Assembly (NCBI GenBank): GCA_024516155.1
Contig: JAJJXM010000052.1
Span: 310,001 to 374,000, forward strand
Source of the DNA: Pyronema omphalodes
Taxonomy: Eukaryota; Ascomycota; Pezizomycetes; Pezizales; Pyronemataceae
Length of the DNA stretch: 64,000 nucleotides
Reading direction: 5' to 3'
Part shown: piece by piece, positions 36,123-48,400 of the stretch
Position numbering within the stretch: the first letter of the stretch is position 1
How the letters are laid out: each line of letters begins with the position of its first letter
Translations under genes and position numbers: made by a program
The notes under the pieces: generated by a model
What the model saw: only the letters and a program-made list of their open reading frames with translations
What the model was told of the DNA's origin: nothing
The model's database searches: none

Positions 36123-36178
36123 CAAACGGTTGCAAACGGTGCTGGCGAGGTCCTTTTGCAACCGTTTGCAACCGTTTG
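36123..36178. repeat. inverted repeat of CAAACGGT motifs inside the Harbinger element
   Basis: Two 18-bp arms (36123-36140 and 36161-36178) are perfect reverse complements around a 20-bp spacer. Each arm is two copies of the motif CAAACGGT. Further copies occur at about 35640-35660 and 36220-36260, towards the two ends of the element. Confidence 0.85.
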
Positions 36179-36306
36179 GGACTGGAAAACGAAACGGTTG
36201 GTGCCAAACCAAACACCCCCGACCGTTTGCAAAACGGTCAACCTCTTGCAAACGGTCATTTTACTAGTAAATCCTAACGGCCGTTGGCGAACCAAACGCG
36301 GCCTAA

Positions 36307-39300
36307 GAATGTAGGATATTCACCGGGCCATGGGAAAAAAAAAATCGATTATCACATGCCAGTTTCGGTATCTACATATTCATGTTTTACAACCTTCTGA
36401 CTGAGATTGCATATATATAACACAAAATTCAACAATTCACAGATCTAAATTCTTTCTTGAATTTGGATTTTGTCACTTAATAGGCTATACCAGGTTAACA
36501 TTTATTTTTCTTAGGAAACCAAAATAACGAATATAAACTTCATCGACCCCGCCCCGGTTTACAGAAACTCTAAATTTTAAACTCCTAATCTTAGTATTCA
36601 GTCCACCAGAAGAGATCTTCACTGGATCTATAACTTACCCGCAGGTACTTTTTCGGTTACGATCCACTACGATTCAGTCATCGATCATCATCACCATCGA
36701 CAACGCACCTTACCGCATCCTCGTATTTCAACATTGCCGCATCCCCGCAGTCCAGCCATGTACCAACCATTCCCATCGCCCCGCTCTATCAATACCGACT
36801 ACTCCGAACCCCATCATCTTGCTATCAATAAACATCATATACTCCCCCATTGCCATCCCAAAAACATCCCCCAAAACATCTCCGGTCCATATCCTCGAAC
36901 CCAAACCAATACAGCCCTCACCTATCGCTCATCACCTCACCAATGATACCACTCTTCACCTCGCATCTTCACTCTCTCCCATAACTCCAAACATGCCATA
37001 CCACAGTTACCAATCCATCCATCCAAGCTGCCGCAATTTCTATTATTCCCACTGCTGATATTTTTCATCATCGTTCTCATTACCATTATCGTCATCGTCA
37101 TTTTCGTCATCATTGCCATCGTTATACACCCCAAAATCCTGTTCTTCTCCGTACTAAACTATTACATCACATCATATATATCACATCCCAAAAATCCTAC
37201 AATTTGGGCAGTAATTCCCCTTCAACCCCCCCTATTTGAATAGAGGAAAACACAGAAAAAGACGGCGATATATATAGGTGAATGATATGGTGTATGCTGT
37301 GGTATTAAAATTATGGTTGAGATTGAGGTGATTGTTTGCATGGGGTAGGGGAGGGATTTTGGTAAGCAGGTATAGGGGGGTAATTGTGATGAGGGGGAAG
37401 GATGGGTTGGGCTTTATGGGATAGTTTAGAATCCCCGGGCTCCCCGGACTGCCAATGCACGGTTTGAATGATGAATCTGCTGAATGATAAAGAATTAGCT
37501 GAATGGTGATGACAGATAAATTTACGAGGATATTTGTATTCGATACAGAACCTTGTTAACGGTAGCTATATATGAAGAAGGTTTCCGACAAGGTTCCTGG
37601 GCTAGCGGTGCTGTTATAACTGTTTTCGTACGTCTTGGGTCTGAATTATTTGATGCGATGGGGTAGTAGGACTTAAACACTCGGGATCTGGTCCATGTTA
37701 GTGAAGACTCAAGCGGTGAAGTGGTGTGTAGTGTGAACTCAGGGTATTGAAGAGTTTCTGTTTCCTTTATTATGGAATCACAACTTATCACTAGATCACC
37801 GGTCGTCACTAGGTGTCACCATTCATCACCCCCGAAAAAAAATCATCACTGTCACTCAAGGGCTAGGAAAAGAATCATTACAATTATAATCCGTATTTAC
37901 AGCCTAAAACACACAAATTCTGTCTTACCGCCGTTATTGACAAATAAACCCTTTGATAACCTATTTTCTGTATGTACAGGCATATCGTATATAATATCTA
38001 CAAGCGGTCTTCTTCTAAATTCTGAATTTCTCAATTTCTGAATAGTAACTGCCGTCACCCAGCGCCCGTCGTTAAGTCAGAATTTAAGCGCTGCTGACTC
38101 CTGAGGGATTTCAGTCCTGTCCGTGTCCCGGTGTCTGGTATTGATGCTTTGCGTCGCATATTGTCCAGCGTCACTCGCCGTCGTAACACTAGTGACGAAC
38201 TCCATACCTCATATGTTCGTACAGACTACCCTTGGAGAGTAGCTGCTCATGTTTTCCGGAGCCATCACAGCATTGCCGTCCAGGTCGTAGGAAATAATAT
38301 TTATCCCGGCTGGTGCGGCGTATACAGTATATGTACAGTGGTCAATATATGCGACCAAACGAACGTAAGGTAGGCATACCTTTAATTTATTCTCAAAGTT
38401 TCAAACATAAGAGGGTGGTATCTTGCATAAATTTTGTTTTTTCGGTGGCGTCTTGAACAGTTCGATGTCTTGGCGGGGGTATCGTGCATAATTTTTCATA
38501 AAAGATTTTATGCTGCTTTAACGGTCATTATTCTTCTCCAGAACTCTCGTACTCATCCTTCACTACAACGACATAATCGACTTCGATATAGGGCCCAGGG
38601 AGTAGCGATGAACGTTTTCGATCTCATACTATCGTAGCGATAAAAATAATACGACGATGAGAAATATCAACACTTTCTTCCTGCTCCTGGGGTTCAACAT
38701 AATCTGGTTGCACGCTGGCTTCCTTCTTATCTTTAGAGCAGTCTTGTGACTGGTTTTCATTTTTGGCTTGTTGTAATATAACACGCTTACCAGGTATGAT
38801 ATATCACTTGGTAGTTCACTGCGAACCAAAACCACCACGGAAAATTCACTTAAATCATATACATCATCAACTGCCTTCGATTTCCTTTTGAAAAACTTCA
38901 CGACTTTCTAAAAAATGACCACACCGTCCTCAATCAACAGTTCCATAAGCACCAGGGCTACCAGTAGTAGACACCCCCCTCGACACCGAGTGCATCTCCA
39001 TGAAGCCCTCCCACAGTGCACCACACGTCATAAACCTTCACCAAAATGTTTTTAAAAAAAAACAATTCGCTTTAAAGCAGCCACAGAATCGCACCTATAA
39101 AACCCAACCCATCTCCCATATCTCTCCTTTACCATTCCACCCAGCTTCTCCTAGCTCCATAAACATCACCCGATACCAACTAACAAGAAAAGAAACAAAC
39201 TCACGCGAGTCTTAATGTTCTAAACCTCATCGAGGAGGTGTTGGAATGATATTTTAAGAGACCATGGTACCGGGTTTTGATTTTCATTTAATACTGTGTT

Positions 39301-40476
39301 GTGATGTATAGATATGTAGGTAACGCATCTACGTGATATAGTTGTTGTCACGAGTGAGGGCTTCGTTACTAACGTTATACTAACACGCATGGCACGTCAT
39401 GAATAATAAATAAATAAATAAATAAATGTAGATTGTCATGGACTTATTTTGACTTAATCTTACAAGTTAAAGTTATTATGTATTATACACAACTAGGGAT
39501 ATAACTAAGCCGTAGATATAGAGCCTTTTTTTAGCTGTGAAATTTGTCAATTCGAAAGACGATCACAGGGTAGGAGGTGTATATTGATCAAGCTCAATGA
39601 ACCATGCATCACCCTTTCTACTGAAATTAGTATTTATACATAAAGGAAACTGCTTCACTTGTCTATATCTATCTACCATGTACAGAACGGTTTAAACCGC
39701 TGCTGGATTCTTCGGTTTTTTGTCTACTGTCGATGTTGATTCTGATGCTAATAACTATACTATTGGTCAGGAAGAATGCCTTTCTTCCTCTCAACGGGCC
39801 CCAGGGCTTGGATTCAACGGAGGAGCAGAATAGTATTCACTCTCTTGGTGTAGTTAAGGTCAAGTTCAAGTTCGCAATAATTTTGAATTTTATACATAAT
39901 TTCCTCGGAGAAAGTACGAACCCGTGCCGAAGTTGAAGACGTAGACAGAAACGGTGATTGACTGCATTCCAATCTAAAGCGTTGGTGCATCACCATACCA
40001 GCTTTGATTAGCTAAATTCGACCCAGCAAAATTCAAAGTTCAGAGGAAGTCCAGGACTCGTTGAAATCGTCGCCCCAGCAGCACCCGTTGATTAAGCGTT
40101 ACCCCACACTGCATCTCATCTTATCAGGCAGTTCCTATATTTTGCCTATGGTTCGTCCGGCGGGGATCAGAGGAGAGCCCGTTGACGTGTGCTCTACACC
40201 CCATCCGGCGAGGTGCATAAACCTCATGCCAGACAGTTTTGGTGTATCACAGCGGCAGCGCAGCATGTAACCCCAGCCGCCTTCTCCACACCACCACCAC
40301 CGCCCTTTCCCTGCAGTTATCTAGTGACTCAAGTCTCAAGAGTTATCCTACCTGATTCCTTATAACCGCGACCGTTCTCCACACACGGCTTTCAGTTACA
40401 CCATCAAGCTTTTTTTTTTTTTTTGCAACAGATACCAGTGTGATACTACCGTGTAATACTACAACATCACTAAGAC
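36307..40476. other. gene desert with possible decayed coding DNA
   Basis: No intact gene seen. It has CATCAT/ATCGTC repeats near 37065-37120 and TAAA repeats at 39406-39425. Around 38.05-38.93 kb the minus strand has coding-looking pieces (see finding). The last few hundred bases must contain the tetraspanin promoter; a poly-T run lies at 40411-40424. Confidence 0.45.
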
Positions 40477-41512
40477 ATGCCACAACTTACGCTTCATGTC
40501 CCGGATGGACATAAAGCGAGATGGGCGATTCTTGCTACGATTGTAAGTTTCCGCTGTTTACTTTGCTGGGCTCGGGGTAAAATGGGGTACTAATACAGCT
40601 GTTTGATAGCTCAATCTTGCTCTTGTCGCAATTGGAATCTACACCTGGTAAGCAGCTCTTTCATAATAATAACCCAATTTCTCTTCAACCCCCAGCTAAC
40701 CTCGTCATTCCTCGCAGGACACAAACCGCCTCTCTTCACCTCCCACTTCCCCAGATCCTCCCCATTCTGGCTACCTTTCTCCCGCTCCTCTCTCTCAGCG
40801 GAATCTTCCATGGCCTGAGCAAGCCCATTACCTCCGTTCTCGCGCGAAACCCCCTGAAGACCGCAATGCCGGCGATTCTCCTTCTAATAATCGACATCAT
40901 CCTGCTTACCATGTCCGGGGAGCGCATCAACCCAAACTCCTGTTCCTTCCGCGAGAAATGGGAGACGATGTATAAAAACCATGATAAAGCAATTCAAGGG
41001 ATCCAAGATGCGTTGGAGTGCTGTGGATTCAGGAATCCTCATGATATGCCGTTTCCGTTTCCTAGTAAGGGAGTTACGACGCAGGTTTGTCAGGCGCAGA
41101 CGGGGAGGACGAGGGGGTGTGCGGAGGAGTGGGGGAGGAGGGAAGAGGTCGCTGGTGGGTTGTTGACTGTTGTGGCGGGGGTTTTGGCGGTAGCGAAGGT
41201 GAGTTTGATAGCTTGCACTGGGGATTGTAGGGGTGCGATAGGCTAATTGGGCTACAGATTCTTGGGTTGCTGTTGTTACAGAGAGCGACGGAGAAGGAGA
41301 GGATCAGAAAGGCTATGGTGGATGAACAGGATGGTAGGGTTGAGGAGGTTAATACTGAGGATGAGGGGGATGAGGATGATGAGGATAGACCAGATGGACG
41401 CGAGAGACGGGCTTCCGAGAGGACTCCTTTGCTCCATGATAGCCCGTGGGTGTCGGAGGGAGTCAATGGTGCTGATGCTCAAAGAGATAGGGTTGCTGGA
41501 AATAGCCAGTAA
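40477..41512 (+). CDS. tetraspanin-like membrane protein (four exons)
   Basis: Four-helix membrane organiser of the tetraspanin fold, probably plasma membrane or endosomal. Exons are 40477-40542, 40610-40647, 40718-41198 and 41258-41512; all introns are GT-AG (67, 70 and 59 nt). Product 279 aa. Helix 1 is about 17-34 (built across intron 1 as AILATILNLALVAIGIYTW), helix 2 about 46-66, helix 3 about 82-101 and helix 4 about 181-203. The large loop between helices 3 and 4 holds the hallmark CCG at 136-138 plus Cys110, Cys159 and Cys169, enough for two disulphides. The C-terminal tail is acidic and Ser/Arg-rich and includes RTPLLHDSP. It resembles the fungal Tsp3 group more than Pls1, but I am not sure. 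The acceptor of exon 2 has a rival AG 11 nt upstream (see finding). Confidence 0.85.
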
Positions 41513-42545
41513 TGATGCCCTGGAAAATCGAGGAAGATATTGCGCCGGAGCTCGAGAAGCTATGAAAGGTGATGTATTGTGTCTATTGATGTTTTATAAC
41601 GTTTGAAATCAATTTTGAGTATTGTTTTTTTTTGCAGCTTGTTTAGCAAGTCTAGATAATCGACTGAACCACCGTTGGTTTCATGACCGAAATATCAATC
41701 ATCTCCATCAAAACCTCCAATCCCATAAACCCATCAGGCCCCAGGGCCCTCTAAGCTCCACTAAGCACCAGGCGAATGCAAGCCACTGCACAGTACCCGT
41801 TCACGTGCTTCTCCCGCAGCGTAGCGGGGTATTATAAGACTAACCTCATCCCGTTAGGTATGTCTTAGAATCGGGGTTAGGGACACATCCAGTAATCGAA
41901 GCCTCAAGGAACGCGTGTTAAGTTACACGAAATTGGAGAGGGGAAATGTATGTACAGTTGTGTTGAAGAGGAGCTGTGATTCTGTGAACATCAATTCATC
42001 TCCCAAACTCCTCATCTTGTGAACCAACTTCTCCTCTGCTGTGATTTTCGTCTCTTTTGAAGCTGCTTTTATCGTCGGTCTTGCGCATTATATCGGAAAG
42101 CAATCAATAAGTGAGGTCATCCGATTCTTCATCCCATTGGTGACGGTGATGGTGACGTCTTGCGGCCTGTCCATGTCCAGCTGTTCTGTGATAGATTAGG
42201 TAGGAATATTTTGTTCAGTTTATATTCAACTTTTGAGGAGAAAGGATATTGAAGAACATGTAGAATCATCATCATCCTCATCATACCTAAAGCCCGGTCC
42301 TCGTATCTATCGTATCCATCTAGAGTCTACCTATCTCCATATCTTAGAGCAGAGCACACCAACACACCTATCACCACAGTGCGCACGACTCCACTCCTGA
42401 TCATACCATAGCACCGCTATCTACACCTACATACCTCACCTCGCCACCATCAACACCCCACCGCCACCGTCATCGTCCCCGTCATCGTCATCGTCATCGT
42501 CATCACCGCACCGACCAACCAACCAACCCCCATCGGTAGCTCACC
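41513..42545. other. intergenic region upstream of YIF1
   Basis: About 1 kb between tandem genes. No gene seen. A CATCGT/CATCGTC repeat at about 42470-42505 lies just upstream of the YIF1 ATG, and ACCAACC repeats follow to 42530. Confidence 0.5.
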
Positions 42546-43652
42546 ATGCACCGCAACTCTCCCCAAATCCATCATCCCGTCCCCCAGCGTCCCGTGCAAG
42601 TACCTCTAATGCAATCACCGCCTCCTCCATCCCAGTCTTCAGATCCATACGATAATCCCTATGGTGCTCCCAGCTATGCGAATATGGGACATCAATCGGT
42701 TCATCCAGCTGGAGCAGCAGCAGGAGTAGGAGTAGGAGGAGTAGGAGGAGCAGGAGGAGTGGGAGTAGGAGGAGGCTACCCAGCACAATTCGCCGCGTTC
42801 GGGCAGGGTGCAAATTTCTTCTCAGATCCTATGGCGGCACAGATGGGCTTCAATGTTGCGCGGGCAGCTATGAGTGGCGGAACCGATTTCGCTGAAAAGA
42901 ACGTATGTCACATCCATGACCCAGCCCAGCATCCAGAGCTCCAAATCTCCAGCGGTGGGTACTAATAATAATCATAGATGAACCGTTACCTTAGCTCCCT
43001 AAAACCCTTCTTCGCAGTTACAAACACCTACGTCCTCCGAAAACTTTCCCTCCTTCTAAATCCTTGGCGACACTCACCGTGGTCTCGACAATCCAGTTCT
43101 CGTTCCTCTCGTCAGGGGGAGACAGAAACAATCTACCTCCCCCCTAGAGAGGACTTAAATGCTCCGGATATGTACATCCCCCTAATGTCCTTCGTAACGT
43201 ACATCCTGCTATCCTCGTTACTCTACGGGCTCTCGGGGAGCTTCCATCCAGAGTTATTAGGCTACACAGCAAGCAGTGCTATGGGGAGTGTAGTGTTTGA
43301 ACTGATAGTTCTGAAGCTGGGGTGTTATTTGTTATCGATAGGCAATTCGCAGTTGCTGGATTGTGTGGCTTATTCCGGGTATAAGTTTGTTGGGGTGATT
43401 GTGATAATCTTTGCAAAGGCCATGTTGGGGGGTTGGTTGAGTAGGCTGGTTTTTGTTTATGCGTATGCTGCTAATGCGTTCTTTTTGTTGAGGAGTTTGA
43501 AGTATGTACTGCTCCCTGAGGAGAATGATGCCGGGTATGCGGGTCAGAGACAGATGAGGAAGAGAAGGACGTGGTTTTTGTTTGGGTATGCGTATGTTGT
43601 GCAGTTGGTGTTTATGATTACGCTTACGTCGGGAGTGGGAAAGAAGGCGTAG
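42546..43652 (+). CDS. YIF1: Yif1/HRF1-family ER-Golgi membrane protein (two exons)
   Basis: Member of the Yip1-Yif1 complex that binds Rab/Ypt GTPases and supports COPII vesicle docking between ER and Golgi. Exons are 42546-42902 and 42978-43652; the 75-nt intron has a GTATGT donor and a TACTAAT branch site. Product 343 aa, with a Pro/Gly-rich cytosolic N-terminus that includes a VGVGGVGGAGGVGVGGG run at about 61-77. The conserved core starts with GANFFSDPMAAQMGFNVARA and continues after the intron as MNRYLSSLKPFFAVTNTYVLRKLSLLLNPW. YLPPREDLNAPDMYIPLMSF precedes five membrane helices, as in the family. The last helix is GYAYVVQLVFMITLTSGV. The gene converges on BUD23 with 319 bp between stops. 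Confidence 0.95.
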
Positions 43653-43971
43653 ATGGGAGGTATAAAAGGCGGGGAGTTGATGTTGAGAACTAGGGATACC
43701 ATTTATTAATTATTAGCGGGGTTATAAATAGAGGGTTTTCGTCGAAGGTAGGTGTCAAGTAGGTTGGTAGAATGGATGGCAGAATAATGCGGAGGTTAAA
43801 AACGGTGTCAACATTCAGAAACACCAAAAACAAATCGTAAAAATCCCAAACTTTTTTCTAATTCCATTTTAACCCACATTAAACGCCATTGTAACAAAAG
43901 AAAAGAAAAGAAAAATTAAAACCCAATCCCAAAACATCCCAGCCTCTTCAAAACCTTTTGAAGACAGTTTT
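43653..43971. other. convergent 3' intergenic region
   Basis: A 319-bp AT-rich spacer between convergent stop codons. An AAAGAAAAG run at about 43898-43915 is the only repeat. No gene seen. Confidence 0.5.
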
Positions 43972-44850
43972 CTAGAATGCAATTCTTCTCTTTCTTCCAG
44001 TATACTTTGAATCCTTCTTCACCACCTTTCCCTTCTTCCTATCCCTATCCTTCTTCCTCATAATCCACTCCTTCGCCGTCTCCCCCTGCTTCTTCCTCGT
44101 AGCACCTCTTCCTCTCTGATCAATAACCTCAACACCCTCCATCTTCCTAACACTCTCCGTAATATCCCTTCCAGCCAGCTCACCTCCAGACCCGACCGTC
44201 AAAACCAAATACAACTTCTGATTCTTAGTCTCGGGATCATCCTCGAGCAAACCGGCACCGAAACCCGCCTTAACAGCGGCACCGGTAATCATAGTCCTCT
44301 GCAACTCATTCTTGGGATAAAACTGCAAAACCGCCTTCCCTCCTCTTTTCAGACTCATATACAACCCATCAAAAAACCTACTTAAGCGTCCCTGGGCTGT
44401 CACATCACTACTCTCCGCATTACACAGCCACTGCACGGCGGAGACTGATACCGCGGCATCAAACGTTCCCGGACGGAAGGGAATTCCCTGGCCCATATCG
44501 GCGAGTAACAAATCCCCTGTAGTATCGCGATCTAAAGCCACCGCTAACATCGACGCGGAAATATCAAGACCGATCCAAGTGTGGCCTTCCGAGTCAAGGA
44601 TTTCACCCGAGAGACCAGAGCCGCAGCCGATATCGAGGATTAGAGAGGAGGTAGGGAGGTCTAGAAGCTCCAGACATCGACGGGTCATGGAGGCTTGGAT
44701 GGATTGGATTCGGGAGCTGGAGGTGTATTTTTTTGCTTCCGAGTCATCGTAGAATAGGTCTGGCGGGCTGTGATGGGGGTTAGTAGGGGTGGGGAGAGAA
44801 TGGGGAAGATTTTTTGGGGTGGCTTACGCGGTGTCTTCGGGACGCGACAT
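43972..44850 (-). CDS. BUD23: Bud23-type 18S rRNA (guanine-N7) methyltransferase (two exons)
   Basis: SAM-dependent methyltransferase that, with Trm112, methylates one guanine of 18S rRNA (yeast G1575) and aids 40S subunit export. Exon 1 is only 23 nt (44850-44828) and encodes MSRPEDT plus two bases of the next codon; the intron is 44827-44768 (60 nt) and exon 2 is 44767-43972. The join gives MSRPEDTAPPDLFYDDSEAK, typical for Bud23. Product 272 aa. The SAM-binding motif DIGCGSG is at 53-59, followed by IGLDISASML and the ADMGQGIPFRPGTFD block. AVQWLCN is a family signature in the active-site region. The C-terminal WBS-type domain ends in a basic stretch (RKKQGETAKEWIMRKKDR and TGRKRR), which may serve nuclear import and rRNA binding. 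Confidence 0.96.
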
Positions 44851-45459
44851 CTTCGGGGTGTGGAAAAGACGTGTTGAATCGTGCTTTTTTGGTGTTGGGG
44901 GTGGGTTCGTGAGGTAGTGAGCTGTGAAAAAAATGTGGGGCGTGAGGCGCTAAGGGGGCAGGGATTATGCCTTGTGGTTTGATGAGGTATCACTCGGTTG
45001 GTGTGATGGGGAAGGATGAAAAGAGGGAGGGGTTGAAGGTTGCAATGGATTAAATGGGGAAAGGTAGCTTGGGGAAGAGGGTAGGGTGACTTTGTTTGTG
45101 TGGGCTGCGCTGGGTAGTGGTTATGTGGGTTGACGGATATCTCGCTTGAAGGCTGTGGACCTCTGGTAAGATGTCATAACTGAGGGATCTTAGGATTTGA
45201 GATTCGCGATTAACAGACTCGTCACTCAGATAAAAGTTAATGACTGAAAAAAATAAGGTATCATAAATCTCCGTCATACATAGTAAAATCTGACGCAAAA
45301 TAAACAAAACAACAAGGTCAAAACCACCTTATAAAAAAACACCAACCAACTCCCCCTTGATGAAAGTTATAAAAAAAAATCAAACAAACGCCACTTCTGT
45401 GCTCCGCTATATCATCTTCTCAGCATAATCGTATCGATCTAAACCCAATTCCCTTCCCC
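44851..45459. other. intergenic region between BUD23 and FIG4
   Basis: 609 bp between tandem minus-strand genes. No gene seen. It must hold the BUD23 promoter. Confidence 0.5.
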
Positions 45460-48400
45460 CTACTCCTGACCACCCGCCTCTTCATCCACCACCGCACCTC
45501 TCCCCTCTTTCCGTCCCTGTCTCTTCAATCTTCCAGTCCTTAAATAAATTCCATAAGCCATATATCTCGGTTTAGTACCATCCTGTTCCTCAACCAACAA
45601 CGGATTCTCCGGCACCCTAACCCCCTCTTCATAAACCAATCTATCCTCCTCCGCCACCTCCAACGTACGTCTTGGCGTATCAACATACCTCACAAACTCA
45701 CTCACCACCTCCTTTGGCTCGGAACTAACAACAAGAGGAAGGTTTAATGGGTGCGACATGTAGCTATCATATTCCCGTTGTTCCTTCTCTGAGATAGTAG
45801 GGTTCAGTGCTCTTTCCACTGCTTGCGCCATATTGGGGGCTTCTAACACCGGCGGGGCAGGGGAAGGAGGAGGGGGAACAGCTGGAGTTGCAGCGGCAGG
45901 TAGCTCAAGCCATGCTCTGAGTCTATCGGGAGTATCCTCGGATCTTTCTTTATATCCCGGATAGAACTCGATAATTCCTTTTCTGGGTTTTGCTTTTTTC
46001 TTCGGCTTGATAGAATCCTTTGCGCTTGTGATAGGGCTGATCCTAGGAACGAAGGGGGAAAGGTCGTAGCCTCCGTCTTTGGTCATTTTCAAGGGGATGT
46101 AACGCATGGTAGAATTCAGGTTGTAGGCGAACATTTTTAGGAAGGAGCTGACGGCTCGGGGACGGTAGTATTCGAGCCAGTAGTCATCGTAGAAATGGTA
46201 GGGTTTGTCGGCGAGGTTGGCGGGGAGTTGGGGGAGTGGTGGAAGTTTGCGGGGTTCTAGGTTGGCGGGTGTCCACCATTGTGTGTAGCTACGCCGGCGA
46301 CGGCTATTGCGCGGGTTGGCGTGGTGGAGGTAGTAGTCGGTGGAGAGATCCCATAACATGGGTTGGCCTTGGGTGAAGATGTAGTTGCCCAGGAAAAGGT
46401 TGTAGGCCTCTTGTCGTTGACCGTCTGGAAGAGGTTAGAAGGGAACTGATGGGAATCGGGGGGATACTTACCGAGGAAGGAGTTGTTGTAGTATCGTTTG
46501 AAGGACTCTAGCATGTCACGGGAGTGTGAGGTCCATTGATTGATTTTACGGTAGGTTTCCATGGTATTGACCAAGTGTGAACCAGCGTATTGAACCGCTA
46601 TGGTATCTCCATGATCATGATACATGTGTGTAAATAAATCTACAGCATCGGTATCATATTCAACACTGGTGCCATTGATGACTCCTAATGCATGAAGCTG
46701 ATGACCAAGAGCCCGCTTTGCAATGACGAACTGCGCAGCGTTGGTACGGTCCAAACAATCGATACAATTCGTTCGGCAAACACCATTCTGCAACTGAGGC
46801 GATTTGACACCATCCGAGGATCCACCATTATGGAAGAAACTAGTTGTGGTAACAACGTTCTCTGCAATCGTTTCCAGTGTCTCGATAACATCTTGGTCCC
46901 TACTCTTAGCTGCTCTCGACATGTCCCATGCTATATAATGGATCTTTTTGTCTTCTGGCAAGAACTGGTTTAGGTAGCTTATGGCTTGTGTAAACTCCTT
47001 CAGTAGCAAGGACTCTCGAGGCATGCGTTCTCGGGATTTGACTAGGTTCAGAACTATTATCGGTGCACCATAACGAGCGAATAGGTCGTCGAAATGTAAT
47101 GCAGCAGCACTGAAGAAGGGATCGACAAAGTTCATTTCTACCGGTGGTTTTGGAGTGGCTGCATCATTCTTCTGAGTCCAGAAAAGCGGGATACTGCCTC
47201 GATGTTGAACATAACTTGTGTAGTTTGGATTTGAATACAAATTCTTTCCAGGAGCGTGAAAACTCGTAGTCAGCATCTCACTAACAATCTGCTCCGTCTC
47301 AACATCATTGGCGACATATCCCAAGTCGTTTGCACCGCGCTTCAAGAAACGAGCTCCGGCGAAATACCGCGAGCGACGAGCTATGATTGTGACATAAATC
47401 GTCCGCCCATATACTGAGATATTGGCCTGGTCGACAAAACCATGGATAATTGGCATACACCATTCGTATACGTTCGTTATCGTCTGCTTTGCTGGTTCCA
47501 AAAGGTAATGGTTCCAGGCAAACATCTCGTTGTAATCGTGTCTGTCCGAATGTGGAAAGCCCTTCGCCAGTGCCTCTCGTTCCCGGATGATGTTGTGTTG
47601 CAATGTCCGAGTTATATCATAGGAATAACTGAAGTAAAACCCTCTTGTAAGATCCAAGTTTCCAAGAATCCCCACGAAACGAGCTTCCTCTGAGTTTCGA
47701 TCCGGTTTTTTTGGTGATTCAGTAGTGAGAGGTACCAATTCGGTACTATCAATCTGGTATACATAATGGCCTCCAATCATGGCCACAATACTTCTCTTTG
47801 TGATGAGAAGCATGTAGTGGAACCCAGTAAACCGTATGAACCCCAGCAATCCCCAGAAAGCACACCGCTGCTTCAATCCTCCAGTTGTGATATTTCCATC
47901 CTCAATCGTAGCCAATAGCCGCATCATCTCTGAACGAGTGTAGATGGTCTCATCCTCCGTCACTGACAAGTCTCCAATATCCGCAGTTCGGTCAATCTTC
48001 ATAATCCTGAATTGCTGATCCAGTAGGTCCGATCCAACTATGTAGAACCTAGTTGCTGTCTCGTATAGCGTAAACCGATACATTCGGCGTACTAAATACT
48101 GGTCATCATCATCTTCTTCTTCCTCCTGATGTCTTGGTACTGGTTTTCCCGTGCGATCAAAAGATCTCGGCACCGACTGTTCTTCGTTCTTATCTTCAAC
48201 ATATGGTTGCCTCGGTTTCGGTCTCGGGGGTTCATTATTTAGCTGGGGGAACGTCGGTTTCGGCAGCGAGGGTTCGGGGTCGGTTGGAGACAGGGCCTCT
48301 GGTAAGACGGGGGGCGCTTCCTCAGGGCCCGCATCGTCGGTTTCTAGCAGTGGTACAGAGTCGGCTAGTAGTTCTGGGGCGCCGTCGGGAAGCTTGTCGC

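Larger units (their letters stand above)
35607..36303 (-). mobile_element. non-autonomous PIF/Harbinger-type DNA transposon
   Basis: 697-bp element bounded by perfect 28-bp terminal inverted repeats at 35607-35634 and 36276-36303 (outer ends GGCCGCGTTTGG...), and flanked on both sides by the trinucleotide TAA (35604-35606 and 36304-36306). A 3-bp TAA/TTA target duplication and GG-starting ends are typical of PIF/Harbinger elements. Inside, on the minus strand, is the first part of a Harbinger-like transposase. Several CAAACGGT motifs lie near both ends. Perfect inverted repeats and an intact target duplication argue for fairly recent insertion. Confidence 0.9.
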
